This document shows, in pieces, positions 1 to 5,217 of a DNA stretch of 5,309 nucleotides. Made by a program: the position numbers and the translations under genes. Positions within the stretch are counted from its first letter, which is position 1; every line of letters starts with the position of its first letter. The notes beneath the pieces were generated by a model, which had not been told where the DNA came from, searched no databases, and saw nothing but the letters and a program-made list of their open reading frames with translations. Source of the DNA: an uncultured Oscillospiraceae bacterium (lineage in GTDB: Bacteria; Bacillota; Clostridia; Oscillospirales; Acutalibacteraceae); contig UQVI01000122.1 of the NCBI GenBank assembly GCA_900544515.1, positions 1 to 5,309 on the forward strand, written 5' to 3'.

Positions 1-41
1 TCGACTAGTCGTCGGCAGCGTCAGATGTGTATAAGAGACAG
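1..41 (+). other. Nextera library adapter (artefact)
   Basis: This is synthetic sequence left at the contig end. Positions 9-41 match the Illumina Nextera read-1 transposase adapter, including the 19-bp Tn5 mosaic end AGATGTGTATAAGAGACAG at 23-41. Positions 1-8 (TCGACTAG) match, from memory, the Nextera XT i5 index S513. The organism's own sequence therefore begins at 42. It should not be read as a natural Tn5 or transposon end, because index, primer site and mosaic end occur in exactly the order of a library molecule. Confidence 0.97.
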
Positions 42-80
42 TTTCTATATAGTGCATTACAATTAAATAGTTACCTTTAC

Positions 81-113
81 AGAGTTGATTTTTAAGTAAA
101 TCAACTCTTTTTT
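81..113 (+). terminator. Rho-independent terminator of an upstream plus-strand gene
   Basis: A perfect 11-bp stem is formed by AGAGTTGATTT (81-91) and AAATCAACTCT (98-108), with a 6-nt loop and a run of six T from 108 to 113. The U-tract lies on the plus-strand side only, so it should end transcription of a plus-strand gene whose body is missing to the left of the contig. It is not placed to serve the minus-strand dipeptidase gene, which ends at 277. Confidence 0.85.
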
Positions 114-167
114 ATTTGTGCTTTTCTGTTGAGCAAAAATATTTATTCTAAAACTTACTAATAATTT

Positions 168-199
168 TAATCAAAATGTGCTGGTTACAGCATTGATTA
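168..199. other. Bulged hairpin downstream of the dipeptidase gene
   Basis: TAATCAA (168-174) pairs with TTGATTA (193-199), and TGCTG (179-183) pairs with CAGCA (188-192). The two stems are separated by a 4-nt bulge on one side and capped by a 4-nt loop. It lies about 80 bp past the stop codon of the minus-strand dipeptidase gene. Read on the minus strand it is followed by AAATTATTAG, a poor U-tract, so it could be a weak terminator or a 3'-end stabilising structure. No better terminator for that gene is visible between 114 and 276. Confidence 0.3.
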
Positions 200-276
200 T
201 GTTTAATATAGAACTAGCTACATTTAATAATTTCTTTGCCTCATCAATTAATCAGTTCAGCGGCGTTTAATTTATA

Positions 277-1698
277 CTATATTTTCATTAGTAAATGAAT
301 TAGAAATTGATAAACACGCCCCACGCTGGCAATTTCCATCCGTTCCTTTGAGGTGTGAATATCTAATAGGTTGGGTCCGAAGCTGATGCAATCAAGGCCT
401 TTTAATTTGCTGCAGAATATACCACATTCAAGTCCTGCATGAATAGCAACGATTTCCGGCTCTGTGCCGTATTGCCGATAATAAACACTTTCGCAAAGCT
501 CCTGCAATCTTGAATTCTTTTTGTATTCCCAGGCAGGATAATCTCCAAATGCGTAAAGCTTTGCATTGCAGTTTTTTGCAAGGTTTTCGATTTCGTTATG
601 AAGGGCATGCTTTTGAGCATCGACAGAGGAACGAAGTGAAAATGTAATCACAATTTTTGTGTCCTCGGTGCGAATGATGCCAAGATTTGATGATGTCTGC
701 ACAAGTCCTGAAATATCCTTACTCATAGCTCTAACACCATTGTTAACTCTTGCTAAAAAGGGGATTACTCCGTTATCAAAGCCGGCTTTAAAATCAACAT
801 GCTTTGTAAAAATATTTAGATTCTCCTCGACATTTGAATATTCATTTTCAATTTTTGCCCTGCAATCATCGACAACCCTTTGAACAGTTGCAGCATCATT
901 TGTATTAATGGTGGCGTAGCACTCAAATGGGATAGCATTATCCTTTTGTCCACCGTCAATAGACACGAGTTGAATATCCGTTTTCTTATGAATATCACCA
1001 AGTATTTTGCCCATAAGGATTATGGCATTGGCTCTTCCTTTATCAATTTCAACACCGCTATGACCGCCCATCAAGCCATTAACAGCAATTTGAATACTGT
1101 GAGAATAGTTTTTTGCACTATTCTCTTTTTCCATTTCGACAACCAGTGTTTCGCCGCCGGCACAACTAACCGTAAATTGTCCCTCGTCCTCTGAGTCGAT
1201 ATTGAGCATATATTTACCCTTCAGGCTTGACATATCCATTGCATTTGCACCAAGCATACCGACTTCCTCATCGGTAGTAAATACGCATTCCAAATTCGGA
1301 TGAATTATATTGTCCGAGTCCAGAACAGCCAATGCCATAGCCACTGCGATTCCGTCATCGCCACCGAGCGTTGTACCTTTTGCAAAAATATACTCGTCAT
1401 CATATTCAATATCAATGCCTTGATTTTCAAAATCAATATCAGTGCTGTCGTCCTTTGCACAAACCATATCAAGATGTCCCTGAATAATGACGGTGCTGTT
1501 GCCGGTATAATTTTCAGAAGCATTTTTCTTTATCACAACATTGTTATAGCTGTCTTTAATGTATTCAAGCTTATGATTTTTTGCAAAACCAACAATATAA
1601 TTTGCAATTTTATCGGTATGATAAGATCCGTGAGGAATACTGCATATTTCCTCAAAGTAACGAAAAACCTTCTTTGGTTCTAAATGATCAAGAATCAT
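277..1698 (-). CDS. pepD: Aminoacyl-histidine dipeptidase (Xaa-His, M20C family)
   Basis: Probable cytosolic two-metal dipeptidase of the PepD (carnosinase-like) type, hydrolysing Xaa-His and other dipeptides. It is complete at 473 residues, close to the roughly 485 of E. coli PepD. The M20 active-site set is intact: GHLDMV gives metal ligand His75 and catalytic Asp77; LGGDDG gives bridging Asp114; TDEEVG gives catalytic Glu144 and ligand Glu145; NIDSEDEG gives Asp168; and HTSKERME gives His448. The lid/dimerisation domain lies at about 205-385 and carries the family signature GLMGGHSG (208-215) plus GRANA, and DNAIPFE near 253-259. There is no signal peptide. The ATG start is supported by GAGG five bases upstream. 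The gene is transcribed divergently from the transporter-peptidase operon. Family assignment is firm. Exact dipeptide preference is inferred, since PepD enzymes are broad. Confidence 0.95.
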   Translation of the reverse strand: MILDHLEPKKVFRYFEEICSIPHGSYHTDKIANYIVGFAKNHKLEYIKDSYNNVVIKKNASENYTGNSTVIIQGHLDMVCAKDDSTDIDFENQGIDIEYDDEYIFAKGTTLGGDDGIAVAMALAVLDSDNIIHPNLECVFTTDEEVGMLGANAMDMSSLKGKYMLNIDSEDEGQFTVSCAGGETLVVEMEKENSAKNYSHSIQIAVNGLMGGHSGVEIDKGRANAIILMGKILGDIHKKTDIQLVSIDGGQKDNAIPFECYATINTNDAATVQRVVDDCRAKIENEYSNVEENLNIFTKHVDFKAGFDNGVIPFLARVNNGVRAMSKDISGLVQTSSNLGIIRTEDTKIVITFSLRSSVDAQKHALHNEIENLAKNCNAKLYAFGDYPAWEYKKNSRLQELCESVYYRQYGTEPEIVAIHAGLECGIFCSKLKGLDCISFGPNLLDIHTSKERMEIASVGRVYQFLIHLLMKI

Positions 1699-1702
1699 AA
1701 TT

Positions 1703-1708
1703 ACCTCA
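1703..1708 (-). promoter_or_regulatory. Ribosome binding site of the dipeptidase gene
   Basis: Read on the minus strand this is TGAGGT, with GAGG five bases before the ATG at 1696-1698. It fixes the start of the dipeptidase and excludes internal alternatives. Confidence 0.75.
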
Positions 1709-1778
1709 CATTAAAAAAAACTTTTATTATTACTATACTATTTTTTAGCATTTAGTTAATTGGTACTGATTTGCTCCT

Positions 1779-1807
1779 ATTATATTAAACCACAGTGTAA
1801 ACAACAA
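1779..1807 (-). promoter_or_regulatory. Candidate sigma-A promoter for the dipeptidase gene
   Basis: On the minus strand a -35-like TTGTTG (1802-1807) is followed by a 17-bp spacer and a perfect -10 box TATAAT (1779-1784). Transcription would start near 1772, leaving a leader of about 75 nt that is A/T-rich and shows no obvious riboswitch fold. The -10 and spacing are consensus; the -35 is only moderate. Confidence 0.6.
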
Positions 1808-1831
1808 TACAAGTGCCGTCTTATATCTTTC

Positions 1832-1845
1832 ATCAAACATTTGAT
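1832..1845. promoter_or_regulatory. Palindrome between divergent promoters, candidate operator
   Basis: ATCAAA-CA-TTTGAT is a perfect two-fold symmetric 14-mer. An overlapping inverted pair, TTCATCA (1829-1835) and TGATGAA (1850-1856), shares the area. The site lies just upstream of the -35 boxes of both the leftward dipeptidase promoter and the rightward operon promoter, where a regulator could act on both. No regulator gene is in the window, so the binding protein is unknown. Confidence 0.4.
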
Positions 1846-1860
1846 TTAATGATGAACAAT

Positions 1861-1889
1861 TTGCAATATTTGTATATATGTGGTATATT
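1861..1889 (+). promoter_or_regulatory. Candidate sigma-A promoter for the transporter-peptidase operon
   Basis: A TTGCAA -35-like box (1861-1866) is separated by 17 bp from TATATT (1884-1889). TG at 1881-1882 sits one base before the -10, making it an extended -10 promoter. Transcription would begin near 1896, only about 25 nt before the ATG at 1921. This also shows that the upstream in-frame GTG at 1813 is not the start. Confidence 0.6.
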
Positions 1890-1904
1890 AAATATAAAAT
1901 TGAT

Positions 1905-1912
1905 AGAGGTGA
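1905..1912 (+). promoter_or_regulatory. Ribosome binding site deciding the transporter start
   Basis: AGAGGTGA lies eight bases upstream of the ATG at 1921. The open frame extends back to a GTG at 1813, but that codon has no Shine-Dalgarno and its extra 36 residues would overlap the promoter. Translation is therefore assigned to 1921. Confidence 0.8.
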
Positions 1913-1920
1913 AATGTATC

Positions 1921-3333
1921 ATGATACAAGCGTTACCTAAAAGTAAAATGTACCGTTATTGCTTGGCGGATATTGCCAAAGGACTTTTTAATGGTATGAT
2001 AGGAAACTATTTGCTCTACTTTTTTCAACCTACAGTAAAAAGCGGTTTACCTAATCTTTTGCCTCAAAACAAATTATTAGGCTTTATTACTGTTATGGCA
2101 TTAATTACAGGTATCGGAAAGATTGTTGATGCTGTTACGGATCCGTTAGTTGCAACTCTTTCTGACAAATGCAATCACAAGGATGGCAGGCGTATGCCGT
2201 TTTTGCGATTTGCAGCACTTCCTTATGCACTTTCATTGTTATTGATTTTTTACACACCATTCAGTGAAGGCTCTGTAGGAAACGCAATATGGGTAGGCTT
2301 CTTTCTTGTTGTATATTATGTTTCATATACATTTTTCTTCATTCCGCGTAATGCTCTTGTGCCGGAAATTATTCCTGACGCTAATGTACGAGTTGGATAC
2401 TACACTGTCAGCACAGTATTCTTTATGGGCTCAAGTGCCTTTATGTATGCTGCAACCTTGTTTGTGAATCTGCTAAAGGACGCAGGCTTATCATCATTGT
2501 GGGCATGGCGAACGGTATTCACTGTTTTTGTTGCAATAGGCATTATGTGTCTTTTGCTTAGTGCATATGCATTTAATGAAAAGGACTATGTTGAAAACAG
2601 CACAAAGCCAAACGATTCTGTGTTTAAATCCTTTGGAATTGTTTTAAGAAACCGTAATTTTGTGGTTTTCAGTTTGGGAGATTTGTTCAGTTACATTTCT
2701 CTGTGCTTCTTTGAGTCAGCAATGCTGTACTACATAACTATGCTGTTAAATATTGAAGAAAGCCAAGTGTTTTATGTTCTGCTTGCGGCAATCGTAACGG
2801 CGATTTGTCTGTTTCCGGCTATTTTAAAAATATCCAGAAAATACAACAAAAAAATCCTGTTGATTATAGCCAGTATTTTGTTCACCATAGTATTTGCGGT
2901 TATTTATGTCGGAGATAAAATTGCCGTAATGTTCGCAGGACACGAATTGATTATCGGTATCGCAGTCGGAATACTGGTTGCATTTCCTTTTGCTGCTATC
3001 AATATTCTTCCGCAATCTGTTATTTCCGATATTATTCAGCTGGATTGTCTGGAAAAGGGTGTAAACAGAGAGGGCATATTCTCGGCGGTTAAAACATTTC
3101 TTGAAAAAATAGCAGTTAGCGTTGCTATGATTATTGTATCAAGCGTATTGGCAGTCGGCGCTGTAAACGGTGAATCTGTCGGTATGCAGGGAGTAAAGCT
3201 GACCGGTGTATGTGCCGGTGTATTCAGCCTATTATCTTTAATTATGTTTATTATTTACAACGATAAAAAAGTTACCGAAGGTATTAAAAAGTATAGTTTG
3301 ATGAACTATAGGGATAAGGGAGATACTAAATGA
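1921..3333 (+). CDS. GPH-type MFS_2 sodium/proton symporter
   Basis: A 470-residue integral membrane protein of the glycoside-pentoside-hexuronide:cation symporter family (MelB/XynP-like, MFS_2 fold). About 12 hydrophobic segments can be placed, roughly at 20-36, 52-72, 95-112, 122-141, 160-184, 195-217, 246-272, 282-304, 311-331, 340-362, 389-414 and 424-446. A polar central loop lies at about 218-245. Family marks are DAVTDP (70-75) in helix 2, where acidic residues take part in cation coupling in MelB, followed by SDKCNHKDGRRMPFL (81-95), and a C-terminal SDIIQLD...REGIFSA (369-389) after helix 10. It overlaps the downstream peptidase gene by four bases. Known members mostly carry sugars. 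Here both neighbouring enzymes are M20 peptidases and no glycosidase is present, so a peptide or N-acyl amino acid substrate is inferred but unproven. Confidence 0.88.
   Translation: MIQALPKSKMYRYCLADIAKGLFNGMIGNYLLYFFQPTVKSGLPNLLPQNKLLGFITVMALITGIGKIVDAVTDPLVATLSDKCNHKDGRRMPFLRFAALPYALSLLLIFYTPFSEGSVGNAIWVGFFLVVYYVSYTFFFIPRNALVPEIIPDANVRVGYYTVSTVFFMGSSAFMYAATLFVNLLKDAGLSSLWAWRTVFTVFVAIGIMCLLLSAYAFNEKDYVENSTKPNDSVFKSFGIVLRNRNFVVFSLGDLFSYISLCFFESAMLYYITMLLNIEESQVFYVLLAAIVTAICLFPAILKISRKYNKKILLIIASILFTIVFAVIYVGDKIAVMFAGHELIIGIAVGILVAFPFAAINILPQSVISDIIQLDCLEKGVNREGIFSAVKTFLEKIAVSVAMIIVSSVLAVGAVNGESVGMQGVKLTGVCAGVFSLLSLIMFIIYNDKKVTEGIKKYSLMNYRDKGDTK
3317..3322 (+). promoter_or_regulatory. Ribosome binding site inside the transporter gene
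   Basis: AGGGAG lies seven bases before the ATG at 3330, within the last codons of the transporter. Together with the ATGA stop-start overlap it indicates coupled translation of the two genes. Confidence 0.75.
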
Positions 3334-4739
3334 AAAAACGAGTTTTAGCTGCGGAAGAAAAAAGAAAAAATGTTTCGCCGCAGGTGCTTGAGAGCTATAC
3401 TGATACACTATCACAAATGATAAATTGTAAAACAGTATTTACACACAATAACGAAAATCAAGCGGAATTTGATAAGTTCTATAAAATTCTCGAAGAGCGT
3501 TTTCCTACTCTTACGCAAAAAGCAGAGCGTTTAACCTTTGGCAGCGGATGCTTTGTATACATAATTTACGGAAACAATGCTCAAAAAAACATTATGCTTT
3601 TGTCACATCACGATGTTGTTGACGGCGGAGAGGATTGGGATACCGATCCATTCTGTGCGACAATTAAGGATGGTTCTATGTATGGCAGAGGAACTATTGA
3701 TACAAAAACACCATTGTTTGCAGAACTTCAAGCGTGTGAAGAATTGCTGAAAGAAAATTATTCCTTTGACGGCATAAATCTCTATATCGGTTCCTCCAAT
3801 AACGAAGAGCTTTGCGGCGACGGAATGGTGCTGGCAACAGAATATTTTAAAGAAAACGGTATTCATTTTGACGCCGTTTTTGATGAGGGCGGCGCGATTA
3901 CCACCGGTATGGTTCCGACTGTTAAAGAGAAAAGTGCTATGGTTGCCGTTCACGAAAAGAGCAGACATATGTACCGTTGTACTGCCAAGAAGGTCCAAAA
4001 GGGACACGGCGGCTTAAACCAAACAAGCAACAACCCAATTTCGCAAATGACAGCCTTTATTCAGGAGGTTGAAAATAGCAAAATTTATAAAAGCAGCCTT
4101 TCAAATGAGGTCAGAGGAACTTTTGAAACGCACGCACCATATATGCAATTCCCTTTGAATATAGTAATGGGAAATATAAAATTATTTGCTCCGATAATAA
4201 AAAAGGTTATGCAAAAAATGCCGCCGGCAAAAGCAATGCTTTCAACAAGCATCGCTTTCACAACAATCTCGGGCGGTTCTATGGTTGACCCACAAATAGC
4301 TGCACACGAGGTGACGGCAACAATGTTTCTGCGTTGTGTTCGGGAGGATGACCTATATCAAGGTCTGGAAAAAATCAAAAAAATTGCCTCAAAACACAGT
4401 GTAGAGATTGAAGAAATAGAACGGGATTATTGCCATCCAACAGATTATGAAACCCCGCAATTCAAACTGTTAGAAAGCGTTATCAATGAGGTTTTTCCCG
4501 ATGTAATTGTTTCTCCGTTTCTTTTGGTGGCCGGTACTGATGCCAGACGTTTTACAGATGTTGCAAATAATATATTTCGCTTCGCGCCCATTGATTTAGA
4601 TCAAGTGCAATATGCATCTGTTCACGGAGCAAACGAGCACATTAAAATTCTAAATGTCGGGCAATGCGTTTGCTTTTACAAGGATTTAATCAAGAATTAT
4701 TCTTTATTAGAAAAAAATAAAACCCTTGAAGTTAAGTAA
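3330..4739 (+). CDS. M20 family metallohydrolase, carboxypeptidase S / PM20D1-like
   Basis: A 469-residue zinc-dependent M20 amidohydrolase or peptidase, probably cytosolic since there is no signal peptide. Active-site residues in order: LLSHHDVV gives ligand His93 and catalytic Asp95; YGRGTIDTK gives bridging Asp124; SNNEELCGDG gives catalytic Glu159 and ligand Glu160; FDEGG gives Asp185; and VHGANE gives His432. GTDARRF (402-408) is the usual C-terminal signature of the carboxypeptidase S/PM20D1 subgroup. The lid domain (about 205-365) has KGHGG (224-228). Its usual Asn-x-x-Pro strand is replaced by MVDPQIAAHEV (318-328), so substrate fit may differ from typical relatives. ATGA overlap with the transporter gene implies one mRNA and linked function. 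Relatives cleave C-terminal residues from peptides or hydrolyse N-acyl amino acids. Catalytic competence looks likely; the substrate cannot be read from the sequence. Confidence 0.92.
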   Translation: MKKRVLAAEEKRKNVSPQVLESYTDTLSQMINCKTVFTHNNENQAEFDKFYKILEERFPTLTQKAERLTFGSGCFVYIIYGNNAQKNIMLLSHHDVVDGGEDWDTDPFCATIKDGSMYGRGTIDTKTPLFAELQACEELLKENYSFDGINLYIGSSNNEELCGDGMVLATEYFKENGIHFDAVFDEGGAITTGMVPTVKEKSAMVAVHEKSRHMYRCTAKKVQKGHGGLNQTSNNPISQMTAFIQEVENSKIYKSSLSNEVRGTFETHAPYMQFPLNIVMGNIKLFAPIIKKVMQKMPPAKAMLSTSIAFTTISGGSMVDPQIAAHEVTATMFLRCVREDDLYQGLEKIKKIASKHSVEIEEIERDYCHPTDYETPQFKLLESVINEVFPDVIVSPFLLVAGTDARRFTDVANNIFRFAPIDLDQVQYASVHGANEHIKILNVGQCVCFYKDLIKNYSLLEKNKTLEVK

Positions 4740-4756
4740 AATGAACTTCAAGAGTT
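4721..4756 (-). terminator. Hairpin across the peptidase stop codon, U-tract on minus strand
   Basis: AACCCTTGAAGTT (4721-4733) pairs with AACTTCAAGAGTT (4744-4756) with one mismatch and a 10-nt loop containing the TAA stop (4737-4739). On the plus strand no T-run follows. On the minus strand the stem is followed by TTATTTTTTT (4711-4720), the form of an intrinsic terminator for leftward transcription. It may stop antisense reading coming from the insertion sequence, or simply protect the operon's mRNA 3' end. Confidence 0.6.
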
Positions 4757-4810
4757 CAAATACATATATAATACTGCAAAATACATCTTTTTTGTATTTC
4801 TCAGATATAA

Positions 4811-4865
4811 AAAAGTCTTAAATTTCGCTTAACCAAGCGGTTTTTAAGGCTTTTAATTTTTACAC
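4811..4865 (+). terminator. Operon terminator, possibly bidirectional
   Basis: A long hairpin is formed by AAAAGTCTTAAA (4811-4822) with TTTAAGGCTTTT (4843-4854; one G-U pair), a 3x3 internal loop, then CGCTT (4826-4830) with AAGCG (4835-4839) around an AACC loop. The plus-strand tail is AATTTTTACACTTTTT, and the stem itself ends in T on both strands (TTTTTT on the minus side). It most likely ends the transporter-peptidase transcript, and can also work in reverse. Confidence 0.7.
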
Positions 4866-4881
4866 TTTTTCCTCTTGTATA

Positions 4882-4896
4882 TTATCATGCTGATAA
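4882..4896. promoter_or_regulatory. 15-bp palindrome, possible protein-binding site
   Basis: TTATCA-TGC-TGATAA is a perfect inverted repeat with a 3-nt centre, lying about 35 bp upstream of the promoter of the small gene at 4995. It has no U-tract on either side, so it is not a terminator. It could be an operator; no regulator is known. Confidence 0.25.
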
Positions 4897-4930
4897 AACC
4901 GGAGAACATAAATAATTTGAATCTAAAAAC

Positions 4931-4958
4931 TTGATTTGCATTTTAAAATCAGTATAAT
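4931..4958 (+). promoter_or_regulatory. Strong sigma-A-like promoter of the small gene
   Basis: TTGATT (4931-4936), a 16-bp spacer and a perfect TATAAT (4953-4958) form the best promoter match in the window. A perfect 11-bp palindrome CTTGA-A-TCAAG (4963-4973) sits at the predicted start of transcription (about 4965), an ideal position for a repressor. A second inverted pair, TGATTT (4932-4937) and AAATCA (4946-4951), lies between the -35 and -10. The gene is therefore plausibly transcribed and repressed. Confidence 0.6.
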
Positions 4959-4994
4959 AAATCTTGAATCAAGTATATAAAGGATAGTGAATAT

Positions 4995-5135
4995 ATGGAT
5001 ATTTTTTATGATTCTGACTGGCATATTCACTCTGAGGCATATGACTGCGAGGTTGAACGAAAAGAAAAATCAGATGAGCTGACAGCACTTTATTATGATT
5101 ACATAAAAAACAATGAAGCCTGTTTTACGGATTAA
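4995..5135 (+). CDS. Small hypothetical protein, possible PHP-domain remnant
   Basis: A 46-codon ATG-to-TAA reading frame, preceded ten bases upstream by AAAGGA (4979-4984) and by a near-consensus promoter. The peptide starts MDIFYDSDWHIHSEAYDC and ends NNEACFTD; it is acidic and has no membrane segment or signal peptide. I do not recognise it as a named family. The segment DWHIHSE (8-14) resembles the HxH metal motif that opens PHP-domain phosphoesterases. The terminal FTD falls about where their second motif, TDH, would be, but the stop replaces the His and the rest of the domain is absent. It could be a truncated PHP gene left after rearrangement near the insertion sequence, or a genuine small protein. 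Coding is supported only by promoter, Shine-Dalgarno and the motif. Confidence 0.5.
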   Translation: MDIFYDSDWHIHSEAYDCEVERKEKSDELTALYYDYIKNNEACFTD

Positions 5136-5142
5136 TTAAAAA

Positions 5143-5160
5143 ATTTACATTTACATTTAC
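5143..5160 (+). repeat. Three tandem copies of ATTTAC
   Basis: A perfect 6-bp unit is repeated three times between the small gene's stop and the insertion-sequence end. It is probably a simple slippage repeat with no evident function. Confidence 0.8.
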
Positions 5161-5217
5161 AGCAAACAACCCCACTCAAAAAGCTGAAGTGACCCCGAAA
5201 GTTTAGACAAATAAATA

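Noticed and set aside
23..41. Tn5/IS50 mosaic end suggesting a natural transposon
   Set aside because: The adjoining primer and index sequences show it is a library adapter; native IS50 ends are not followed by these.
402..1683. Open frames of 61-127 codons overlapping the dipeptidase gene on both strands (for example plus 1300-1683 and plus 880-1194)
   Set aside because: They lie wholly inside a gene with an intact active site, have no recognisable domains or ribosome sites, and their composition looks like frame shadows.
1813..1920. In-frame N-terminal extension of the transporter beginning at GTG 1813
   Set aside because: No Shine-Dalgarno precedes 1813, the extra 36 residues do not look like a GPH N-terminus, and the region holds a promoter and the real ribosome site for ATG 1921.
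2824..3015. Minus-strand 63-codon frame inside the transporter gene
   Set aside because: It is antisense to membrane-helix codons, has no promoter or ribosome site, and encodes no recognisable protein.
3603..4007. Minus-strand 134-codon frame inside the second M20 gene
   Set aside because: It is fully antisense to conserved catalytic-domain codons of the hydrolase and has no start signals, so it is a shadow frame.
4887..4934. Fifteen-codon plus-strand frame MLIKPENINNLNLKT
   Set aside because: It has no ribosome binding site, its start lies inside a palindrome, and it overlaps the -35 region of the small gene's promoter.
5143..5160. ATTTAC triplet repeat as a CRISPR or iteron array
   Set aside because: It has only three 6-bp units with no spacers, so it fits neither a CRISPR array nor a replication origin.
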